A DNA stretch of 5,972 bases from contig CANOGG010000086.1 of assembly GCA_947565485.1 (NCBI GenBank), forward strand, positions 1-5,972, read 5' to 3'. The notes beneath the pieces were generated by a model that saw only the letters and a list, made by a program, of their open reading frames with translations, had not been told where the DNA came from and made no database searches. A program made the position numbers and the translations under genes. Origin of the DNA: an uncultured Mycoplasma sp. (GTDB lineage Bacteria; Bacillota_I; Bacilli_A; RF39; UBA660). Shown one piece after another: positions 1 through 5,972 of this stretch (position 1 is the stretch's first letter; the number at the start of each line of letters is the position of its first letter).

Positions 1-442
1 TCTCATGTCCGAGTGCTCCATATCTTTTACTCTCCGGGTCAATAAAGGTGAGGGTACCAATACCTGTTAAACCATCTTTAACATATAACCCCGTTTTATA
101 AACTCCACCTGACTTCTCTAATTTTAAAGTTGTTTCTTTCTCTTTATTATTCCTCTCATAAGTAATCACGACCATCTCATCATTTATATTTTCTTCAATC
201 GCCTGTGTTAGTTCCTTAATCGAATTTACTTCTGTATCCTCAACTTTAGTAATTATATCACCCTCTTTAATGTCAAATTTTGGATACTTCCCCTCAATTT
301 TATAAAAACCTATAACCATTACGCCTCTAGTTTTAATATCTATCCCAATGGTATTTCCACCTAAAATAACCTCACTCGCATAAGCCCAAACATTAAGTGG
401 AAATACGATTAATAAACACAACATCGTTATTAATTTTTTCAT
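1..442 (-). CDS. spoIVB: SpoIVB-type sporulation serine peptidase (PDZ + family S55), N-terminal part; 3' end outside window
   Basis: SpoIVB is a secreted or membrane-tethered serine peptidase of the forespore. It signals across the intermembrane space to start pro-sigma-K processing by cleaving SpoIVFA (family knowledge). The visible 147 residues begin with a hydrophobic signal or anchor segment (about residues 3-21, KK followed by LITMLCLLIVF). A PDZ-like domain follows (about 30-100, with FDIKEGDIITKV and later the helix IKELTQAIEE). Then comes the diagnostic start of the S55 domain: TGLYVKDGLTGIGTLTFIDP, and GALGH at 142-146, whose His146 matches the catalytic histidine. The catalytic Asp and Ser would lie beyond the window edge. 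The first conserved histidine comes about 90 residues earlier than in B. subtilis SpoIVB (His236), so the N-terminal region is short. An in-frame TGA three codons upstream and no alternative start fix the ATG at 442. The family call is firm; orthology to spoIVB rather than another S55 peptidase is likely. Confidence 0.88.
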   Translation of the reverse strand, partial: MKKLITMLCLLIVFPLNVWAYASEVILGGNTIGIDIKTRGVMVIGFYKIEGKYPKFDIKEGDIITKVEDTEVNSIKELTQAIEENINDEMVVITYERNNKEKETTLKLEKSGGVYKTGLYVKDGLTGIGTLTFIDPESKRYGALGHE

Positions 443-445
443 AAT

Positions 446-453
446 CCATCACC
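446..453 (-). promoter_or_regulatory. Ribosome binding site of spoIVB
   Basis: GGTGATGG on the minus strand lies 3-5 nt before the ATG at 442. It is a moderate Shine-Dalgarno match at usable spacing. A longer G run (474-479 on the plus strand) lies too far upstream to serve this start. Confidence 0.5.
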
Positions 454-459
454 ATTAAA

Positions 460-469
460 TAGTATATCC
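460..469 (-). promoter_or_regulatory. Possible forespore-type (sigma F/G) -10 element for spoIVB
   Basis: The minus strand reads GGATATACTA, close to the -10 element of forespore sigma factors (GG, two bases, then A.A.T-A/T). In B. subtilis spoIVB is transcribed by forespore sigma factors, mainly sigma G, so the element fits by function. The -35 region is a poor match and the implied leader is only about 10 nt. I treat this as tentative. A TTGACA further upstream on the same strand (513-518) has no convincing -10 at the right distance. Confidence 0.3.
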
Positions 470-535
470 AAATCCCCCCTTAACATTTTAGAAATAATTG
501 GCAACCACCAAGTGTCAAGATAAAGTAAACTCTCA

Positions 536-564
536 TTTACAAATATTCCCAAATATCTTATAAT
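536..564 (+). promoter_or_regulatory. Sigma-A promoter of the three-gene array
   Basis: TTTACA (536-541), a 17-bp spacer and a perfect TATAAT (559-564) form a near-consensus housekeeping promoter. The predicted start is near 571, giving a leader of about 26 nt that carries an AGAAGGA ribosome binding site (581-587) 9 nt before the ATG at 597. It is the only strong promoter seen before the array, so all three copies are probably driven from here. It lies back to back with the spoIVB control region in a 154-bp divergent gap. Confidence 0.75.
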
Positions 565-596
565 AAAAGAACATAAAGAAAGAAGGACTTTTTTAT

Positions 597-2249
597 ATGA
601 CTGATAACAAATCCCAAATATATGAAACATGGCTTGAAAAAATAAACTACGCTTTAACCCGTTTTAAAGATGCGGGCATGGACGTTACAATATATCATGA
701 AAGGGTAAATTCTATCGTAAGTCAATGTTTATCTAAAAATAAAACCACTGACCTTTATAGCGCTTCTTCTACTTTTAGTGGCACTATTGAAATGCCTTAT
801 GATGAAGCTACCCGCGAACTAAAAAAAGTATATAATGAGTTAAAACAACATGAAATCTACCTCCAAGCAAAATCTTTAACCAATAGTATTAATATTTTTT
901 TAAACTCTCCTGAACACTTACCAGAAAATATTAATAATTATCGCTCTTTACTCTTAAAATATTTAGATAGTCTTAAAAAATCTCAAACTCTCCCTAATCA
1001 TTTAAAAGGGGATATCGTTGATAACATCTATGAAACGACTTATAAATTTATTTTACTAGAACTTACTGTCTTAAACGAAAGTCCAACTCTTGAAACACTT
1101 CGTCAAGATGAAATTCATCATCAAAAAATCAATAACCAAATCATCGCTAATCTAGCTGAGTTCGACCTCACTAAACCTGAGTATCAAGGGCTCTTAAGTC
1201 AAAAAGAAATCATCGATATTTTAGGCCTCGATGCTGATTATGCCACAAGTTTTTTCTTAAAGTTTCTTCAGGAAAGCACTTTACCCCTAACTGAACAACA
1301 AGCTAAATTAAATACTCTAGCTACTAACTTAAAAAAATACTATGAAGAACTAAAAATCAATTTCATAACTTTAGATAGTAACGAGCTTTATTATCAAAAA
1401 AAGAAGAAATTCCGTCGTAAAACTTTTAACCAATGTTGGCAAAATATGGTTTTAGGAATTTGTTCCACCGCTATTCTTTTAAACTATAGTGGTAGATTAG
1501 TAAAATCAACCAAGTCTTTATCCAAGTTTGATGCTTACGCTTTAGAAATAAATGTCTATGACTCCCTAACTGATAGCACTAACTCCGAGATTAAGTATGT
1601 TCCTGAAGATACACCATCTTCTACTATTTATACTACCCATTCTAAATGGTACAAAAGTAATGAAGATAATTATTGGTATCAGTTAGCTAAAAATTATGAC
1701 CTTACTAATTTAAATCTTACCACCGACCAAATAAAAAATTTAGATATTACAAGCCTTAATCTTGAAGAAACTGGCCAAATATTTATTACGAAAAGTATTG
1801 AAGACTATCAAAACAAGGAATATTATACTATAACTACTACTTATCTAAATAAAGAAGACAGCAAAGAAAAGATAGATTTTTCCGAGTTAGTTAAATATAG
1901 TCTTCTAAGCCTCTTTTTAACTATTATACCATTATCTATTTTAAGTGAAATTACCAAAAAATTTAATCGCAAACTTCTTTTATCAGCTATCAAAGATAGT
2001 ATTCACTGCTATAAAGAACTTCGTAAAATCGCCCCTGATAACAAAGAAGCATTATTAGAAATTATGACTAAAATAGAACATCAAATGGCTACTAACCAAG
2101 CTCTAATAACTGAATGTTTAGAAGCTAAAGATTTTTACGCCAGTAATCCCAGTTTAACGAAAGAATATGCTACTTTAACCAAAATTCTAAATGACCTAGA
2201 AAAACTCGAAAAAGATAAAAATACCCTAAAAAAAGAAAGAAGAATCTAA
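597..2249 (+). CDS. Two-pass membrane protein with helical cytoplasmic domains, intact copy 1 of a three-copy family
   Basis: I do not recognise this family and assign no function. The 550-residue protein has a long, charged, mainly helical N-terminal region (1-280) with the motifs HEIYLQ (85-90) and ESPTLETL, both echoed in the two downstream copies. A strongly basic patch, KKKKFRRK (268-275), precedes the first hydrophobic segment (about 284-301). By the positive-inside rule this places the N-terminal region in the cytoplasm. Residues of about 302-432 form an outer domain rich in Ser, Thr, Asp and Asn, with a leucine/isoleucine-spaced stretch at 368-390. The second membrane segment (about 434-452) is followed by KKFNRK and a Lys/Glu-rich helical tail (to 550), again cytoplasmic. 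The start is supported by AGAAGGA 9 nt upstream and by the promoter before it. The stop lies 1 nt before copy 2, so the two are probably translationally coupled. A structural or scaffolding membrane protein is a guess only. Confidence 0.85.
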   Translation: MTDNKSQIYETWLEKINYALTRFKDAGMDVTIYHERVNSIVSQCLSKNKTTDLYSASSTFSGTIEMPYDEATRELKKVYNELKQHEIYLQAKSLTNSINIFLNSPEHLPENINNYRSLLLKYLDSLKKSQTLPNHLKGDIVDNIYETTYKFILLELTVLNESPTLETLRQDEIHHQKINNQIIANLAEFDLTKPEYQGLLSQKEIIDILGLDADYATSFFLKFLQESTLPLTEQQAKLNTLATNLKKYYEELKINFITLDSNELYYQKKKKFRRKTFNQCWQNMVLGICSTAILLNYSGRLVKSTKSLSKFDAYALEINVYDSLTDSTNSEIKYVPEDTPSSTIYTTHSKWYKSNEDNYWYQLAKNYDLTNLNLTTDQIKNLDITSLNLEETGQIFITKSIEDYQNKEYYTITTTYLNKEDSKEKIDFSELVKYSLLSLFLTIIPLSILSEITKKFNRKLLLSAIKDSIHCYKELRKIAPDNKEALLEIMTKIEHQMATNQALITECLEAKDFYASNPSLTKEYATLTKILNDLEKLEKDKNTLKKERRI

Positions 2250-2250
2250 A

Positions 2251-3872
2251 ATGCCATCTAATTTTAAAATAATTTATCATACGACTCTCTATAAAGTTAT
2301 GAAAGCCATTGATAATCTAAGAAGTATTAATTTTGATGTCTCAAGCTATGAAGAAGCTCTCCAAAATCTTCAAACAAATCTCGCCCTTGACTTAAGTGGT
2401 ATCAATAAAATACCCTTGTTTCAGCATGAAATCTATCTTCAATATACAACTAAACTAAACAATATTTATACCAGTCTCATGAGTCACGAAATTTATCTTC
2501 AAATTTCTAATTTTATCCTCACTCTAAAAGAGTTTATAACAAGCCCCCAAAAAAGCATTCCTACTTTAAACGAATTTTCCGCCCAACTCTTACATTCATT
2601 AATCACTTAAAGAGTGCCGAATTAGACCACTTAAACAGCAATGATGAAATACTTTCGGACCTTTATGAATTAAGTTTTCTTTTAATTAAAGAAGAAATCA
2701 AACTAAAAGGGGAGAGTACCATCTTAACTACTTTTAAAACTGATGACATAGATATCTATAACTTAGACCGGGTTATCACGACATATATCTCGCGTCTTAA
2801 TCTCAAAGATTCTGCTAATAATGATATCCTACTTATCACAACTAAAATCAAATCTAGGGGCTTAACAGCCACTTATGTCGATAATGAACTTATTACTCAC
2901 CTTGCCATAAGAGAGGCCACTTTTGAAGAATTAGAAAATCTTCTTAAAGAGTTAACTATCAAAAATGATATATATAAGCATCGTTTAATCGACTTAAAAG
3001 TTGCCAAAATAATCAGTAGTGACCGCCTCTATCGCACCCAAGAATACATAACCGAACTTGAAAAAAAGATAAAAAGTTCTGCCAAAGTATTTCTAACATC
3101 CCTAACTATCTCTACAACTCTTTTAACTGGCTCTTTTCTCCTGGGCCATTTCTGTTCCAAAGAAAAGCACTTTCTTAATGAAAAAACAACTTATGACACT
3201 ATCTCGGAAGAAACGACTACTACCAGTACTTACGAAGCTAATTCTGATGCTTCTTGTCATCTTTATAAATATGAACCCTGGCATCAGACTAACGATGGTT
3301 TTACGAGATTAGTCGCCACTTATGACTTATCAAACATTCCTAGTAAAACTTTTGCCGAATATCTTACCATGGAACTTGAAAGTTTGGGCCTTTACGCGAC
3401 TTACAATCTTGAAAGTGTTTCTGAAATAACCAATCTATATAAGAAAACTTACTATAAATTAGAACGTCTTATGGTCAATCTTGATGATTATCAAATCATC
3501 TCCGACAAAAGTTTATTTATCGGTTTGAGCCTTGCATTCTCTTTGATGTCCATTTTGATACATATGATACTAGATATTCTACTTTCGTCAATTAATATTA
3601 ATGATAATAATTATGTTATGATTGGCAACTTGCCTCATTCTTTATACCAGCTTATTAAAAATTACCGTAAGCTTTTATCAGAACTTAAAAATTGTCACAA
3701 ATACGAGGAAAATACCAACCTTTATGAATATCAACTTCAAAGATTTTATCTCGAAAATAAGGAATTTTTCACCCAACTTAAAAATATCATCCCGATACTT
3801 GAACAAATTCCCAAACTAAAACCCGATGAACTAAAAGAATTAAGACTAAATCTTCAAAGAACAAATTATTAG
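2251..3872 (+). pseudogene. Paralogue copy 2, broken by a one-base frameshift near 2607
   Basis: The first frame gives 119 residues and stops at 2608-2610. The next frame is then open without interruption to the TAG at 3870-3872. Stepping back one base after the ACT codon (2605-2607) joins the two frames into 540 residues. Across the join the product aligns without a gap to copy 1: LLHSLITLKSAELDHL against LLKYLDSLKKSQTLPN. The likely ancestral codons were ACT TTA AAG, with one T lost. The rejoined protein keeps the family plan: membrane segment 1 at about 280-303, an outer domain rich in Thr, Ser and Glu, membrane segment 2 at about 422-446, and a helical tail. The start ATG lies 1 nt after the copy 1 stop behind a purine-rich AAAGAAAGAAG, suggesting coupled translation. 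As written it would make only a soluble N-terminal fragment. The long intact remainder means a very recent lesion or a sequencing error. Confidence 0.8.
2425..2502 (+). repeat. Duplicated HEIYLQ motif inside copy 2
   Basis: Two 18-nt stretches, 2425-2442 and 2485-2502, match at 16 of 18 bases and both encode HEIYLQ (residues 59-64 and 79-84). They lie exactly 20 codons apart. The second aligns with the single HEIYLQ of copy 1 (849-866, residues 85-90); the first has no counterpart there. It may be a small internal duplication or gene conversion, or a conserved helix-surface motif. Confidence 0.5.
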
Positions 3873-3880
3873 AAAGGAAG
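3873..3880 (+). promoter_or_regulatory. Ribosome binding site of copy 3
   Basis: AAAGGAAG lies directly after the copy 2 stop codon and 7-9 nt before the ATG at 3888. This is the strongest Shine-Dalgarno site in the array after that of copy 1. It fixes the original start of copy 3 although the gene behind it is broken. No promoter is seen here, so copy 3 would rely on read-through from upstream. Confidence 0.65.
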
Positions 3881-3887
3881 TGTTTTT

Positions 3888-5249
3888 ATGGAAGATTATG
3901 CAATTACCCTCCAATCAAAACTATACAAAGTAAACAAAAAAATAACTCAGTTTAAAAATATTGGCTTAAATGTTGCCAAACATGAGGCGCTCTTAGCCAA
4001 AATAACCGAAAATCTCGGCCAAGAGACTGCTAGCTACAATGATGTAACAAATATGGAACCCTCATTCTTTAAGCATTCTTATATCGAAGCTATTGTCGCG
4101 GTCGATAAGATATTAAGTAATTAGAGTCTTATGAAATTTGTTTTACAGCATATAGCTTTGCTAAAACTCTAAAAATATTTAATGAAAATCCCAACCTCCA
4201 AGAGTTAAGTTCTCTTCATAACCAATTAATTTCCATTCTTGATAAATTAAAACATTCAAAGACCCTTGACTACGAAGTTGAAGGCCCAATCATTGAAAAT
4301 ATTTATGCAATTACCTATGAATTTATTAAAAATGAAATCAAATTAACCAAGGAGAGTCCCACCCTAGAAGAACTAAAGAAGAACGAAATTGATAGTTATT
4401 ATCTCGATAAATTTATCTCTGATAATATCGACCACATTCTTCCAACCCATCCTCATTATAAATTAGTCCAAAAAACTAAAAGTAATCTTGATGTTACTGG
4501 GAGTGAGAGTAATTATTTAGACCTTAACTTAATTAAAATTTTGCTTTTCTGCGATACTAACCAAAAAGAATATAAAAAGAACCTCCAAAAATTAGAAAAT
4601 CTAATCGATAAATATCGTGCGAGTTTACTTGAAATTAATACTAAGATAGCAAGCCTAGAAGTAAATAAATCTGATTATACGCCGTCTAGTTGAAACATAT
4701 TATCTAACTCCTCTTGGCGACCTAAGCTTAGAAGAATATCTTGCCCTTGACTTTTCCGAGTATGGCATCAAACCTCTAGAAACAAAGGAATATCAAGACA
4801 CCCTAGGTCTTAGTGACTTATACGATAGAATCTACTATAAATTAGAAAAAATCACCACCGACCCCGATAATTGTGTTATCAAAGAGAATTTGGATATTTA
4901 TTTGCTTTGTTTATTTTTCTTTGGCATAATAGGCTTTCTTATTGATTTTGGCCCTGAAATCTTCTTCGATTATATTGAATTTAATGAAAAAGGTGAATTA
5001 TGGGGCTTTATAGATGGAGTAGTAACCATCTTAGACGAATTATCTGAATTGAACGCTCAAAAATCTTGGATATCTACCACTAATGCTGAAATAGCTGAGT
5101 TAAACCAAAAAGCTCTCGAACTATTCACTGAATATAAACCATATTTTGCTGAAATAAAAATGCTTATCCCATACTTAGAAGATAATCCCCGTCTTAAAAC
5201 TAAATTTACTGAATTTACCGAAAATATGAAGTTGACTCGGGAAAAGTAA
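3888..5249 (+). pseudogene. Paralogue copy 3, degraded by two frame changes and loss of the first membrane segment
   Basis: Three fragments of one gene are visible. Fragment A (3888-4121, 78 aa) ends at a TAG at 4122-4124. Stepping back one base there continues as LESYEICFT in the next frame, matching LKQHEIYLQ of copy 1 and LMSHEIYLQ of copy 2 at the same spacing. Fragment B (about 4121-4681, 187 aa) contains NIYAITYEF and ESPTLEEL and runs into a TGA at 4691-4693. Fragment C resumes at about 4683 in another frame with RLVETYYL, matching RLVATYDL of copy 2, and continues through a membrane segment (about 4893-4965) and a helical tail to the TAA at 5247-5249. Between B and C about 90 residues present in the other copies are missing, including the first membrane segment and much of the outer domain. 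The summed length is about 453 residues against 540-550. Several independent lesions make this a real pseudogene. Confidence 0.85.
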
Positions 5250-5276
5250 CAAAAACATAAAACTAGCTGATAAATA

Positions 5277-5306
5277 TCGACAAACACCCCCTAAATGTGC
5301 TAAAAT
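5277..5306 (+). promoter_or_regulatory. Likely ezrA promoter with extended -10
   Basis: TCGACA (5277-5282, five of six to the -35 consensus), an 18-bp spacer and TAAAAT (5301-5306) preceded by TGC (5298-5300, an extended -10) form a plausible sigma-A promoter. The predicted start is near 5313, leaving a short leader that holds AGGAG (5315-5319) 9 nt before the ezrA ATG. The rest of the 79-bp gap after copy 3 shows no hairpin with a T run, so read-through from the array into ezrA is also possible. Confidence 0.5.
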
Positions 5307-5328
5307 GTAATCATAGGAGTTGGCGCAT

Positions 5329-5972
5329 ATGTCGAAAACTACATTTATCTTAATTGGAATATTATACTATATTTTTACTATAACCATTATTATCATTGTT
5401 CTAAACTTTATTAATAAACGCGAGCAAAAGAAATACAAAACTGAAATAACAGCCTTAGAACGCGATAAAAACCTTATCGTCGGAGCTTCTATTCTCTCGG
5501 AATTAAACAAAGTAAGCGCCCTTATCAATAATGATGTTATGCAAAAAAAATATGAGAATTGGCGTACTAGACTTAAAGAAATTAAAGAAGTGGAAATTCC
5601 CAAAATCACCGATGCTTTAATTGAAATCGAAGATGCTTTCCAAGAAAAAGATTATAAGAGTCTTAAAACGAAAATCGCGAGTCTTGAACTCGAAATTGCC
5701 TATGTCAAAACAAAATCTAATTTTCTTTTAGAAGAAGTTAAAGAAATAACTTTAAGTGAAGAAAAAAACCGTGAGACTATCACGAAACTAAAGGCTGACT
5801 ACCGCGCTATTCTTGCTAAATATAATACTAATAAAGAAGATTATGCCGAAGTTGAAAAGCCTCTTGATTTACAATTTGAAAACGTTGATAAACTCTTTAG
5901 TGCTTTTGAAACTGCGATGGAAAATAATGAATATACTGAAGTTGGCAAAATAGTTAAAGCCATTGGTGACAC
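5329..5972 (+). CDS. ezrA: Septation ring formation regulator EzrA, N-terminal 214 residues; 3' end outside window
   Basis: EzrA is a membrane-anchored negative regulator of FtsZ ring assembly that also takes part in septal cell-wall synthesis. It forms an arch of spectrin-like helical repeats in the cytoplasm (family knowledge). The sequence starts with a single hydrophobic anchor (about residues 5-28, rich in Ile, Phe and Tyr) followed by NKREQKK, the expected N-out, C-in layout. Family features follow: a Trp-containing helix YENWRTRLKEI (75-85), then VEIPKITDALIEIEDAF, in which the B. subtilis protein has a similar helix, and the segment TLSEEKNRETI (141-151), equivalent to TSEEKSREEI there. 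These belong to the first spectrin-like repeat. The frame is open to the window edge; family members are about 560-570 residues, so more than half is missing. The ATG is supported by AGGAG at 9 nt. Confidence 0.88.
   Translation, partial: MSKTTFILIGILYYIFTITIIIIVLNFINKREQKKYKTEITALERDKNLIVGASILSELNKVSALINNDVMQKKYENWRTRLKEIKEVEIPKITDALIEIEDAFQEKDYKSLKTKIASLELEIAYVKTKSNFLLEEVKEITLSEEKNRETITKLKADYRAILAKYNTNKEDYAEVEKPLDLQFENVDKLFSAFETAMENNEYTEVGKIVKAIGD

Larger units (their letters stand above)
597..5249 (+). repeat. Head-to-tail array of three diverged paralogous genes
   Basis: The three units (597-2249, 2251-3872, 3888-5249) align along most of their length at protein level. Shared landmarks, in order, are: an N-terminal LYKV-type helix with a G/F-x-V step (LYKVMKAI in copy 2, LYKVNKKI in copy 3); HEIYLQ (degraded to YEICFT in copy 3); NIYETTYKF / DLYELSFLL / NIYAITYEF; ESPTLETL / ESTILTTF / ESPTLEEL; RLVATYDL / RLVETYYL (copies 2 and 3; AKNYDL in copy 1); and a second membrane segment followed by a helical tail. 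Nucleotide identity is too low for direct repeats, so the duplications are old. Copies 2 and 3 look closer to each other in the outer domain and tail than either does to copy 1. Spacing of 1 and 15 nt between units suggests one transcription unit. Confidence 0.8.

Noticed and set aside
490..518. TTGACA on the minus strand as the -35 of a sigma-A promoter for spoIVB
   Set aside because: At 16-18 bp downstream there is only TATTTC or ATTTCT, which are poor -10 boxes.
439..630. 63-aa minus-strand reading frame over the divergent promoter region
   Set aside because: It covers the array promoter and the spoIVB leader, has no ribosome binding site, and ends out of frame at the spoIVB start.
2600..2612. 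Programmed -1 ribosomal frameshifting in copy 2 (and at 4116-4126 in copy 3)
   Set aside because: Neither site contains an X XXY YYZ slippery heptamer in the right frame, and no strong hairpin or upstream Shine-Dalgarno-like stimulator is evident.
3622..3819. 65-aa plus-strand reading frame
   Set aside because: It is an out-of-frame shadow inside the C-terminal coding part of copy 2, where the paralogue alignment supports the other frame.
3369..3872. 167-aa reading frame as a separate gene
   Set aside because: The frame is open far upstream to about 2604, the ATG has no Shine-Dalgarno sequence, and the protein is the C-terminal third of copy 2.
2600..4126. Phase variation by homopolymer slippage
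   Set aside because: The affected T runs are only two to three bases long, far shorter than hypermutable tracts.
4890..5249. 119-aa reading frame beginning at a TTG as a separate small membrane protein
   Set aside because: The same frame continues upstream to about 4665 with clear similarity to copy 2, and the TTG has no convincing ribosome binding site. It is the tail of broken copy 3.
5250..5328. Rho-independent terminator after the array
   Set aside because: Only a weak ACTAGCT palindrome is present, with no GC-rich stem and no T run.
5057..5609. Two minus-strand reading frames (5057-5287 and 5367-5609)
   Set aside because: They lie opposite the copy 3 tail and ezrA coding sequence, lack ribosome binding sites and resemble nothing.

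Overview
This AT-rich window most likely comes from a spore-forming low-GC Gram-positive bacterium, probably an uncultured Bacilli-like lineage. Two recognisable genes at the edges support this. At the left edge, on the minus strand, is the N-terminal part of a SpoIVB-type sporulation serine peptidase, with a PDZ domain followed by the start of peptidase family S55. At the right edge, on the plus strand, is the N-terminal part of EzrA, the membrane-anchored, spectrin-like regulator of FtsZ rings, a protein characteristic of Bacilli. Both genes run off the window.

Between them (597-5249, plus strand) lies a head-to-tail array of three paralogous genes of a family I do not recognise. They share one architecture. 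A long helical cytoplasmic N-terminal region is followed by a basic stretch, a first membrane segment, an extracytoplasmic domain of about 120-130 residues, a second membrane segment, and a charged helical cytoplasmic tail. Copy 1 (597-2249, 550 aa) is intact. It sits behind a near-consensus sigma-A promoter (TTTACA, 17 bp, TATAAT) and a good ribosome binding site.

Copy 2 (2251-3872) starts 1 nt after the stop of copy 1. A single-base loss near 2607 breaks it. Rejoining the frames gives 540 aa that align with copy 1 across the break without a gap. Copy 3 (3888-5249) has its own strong ribosome binding site but carries a similar one-base loss near 4121. It also has a deletion that removed the first membrane segment and much of the outer domain, plus a second frame change near 4682. 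The array therefore reads as one working gene followed by two decaying copies in a single transcription unit. Copy 2 alone could instead be a base-calling artefact.

The 154-bp gap at 443-596 is a divergent promoter region serving both spoIVB and the array. The 79-bp gap at 5250-5328 holds a likely ezrA promoter and no visible terminator. I see no RNA genes, CRISPR arrays, insertion sequences or transposases.
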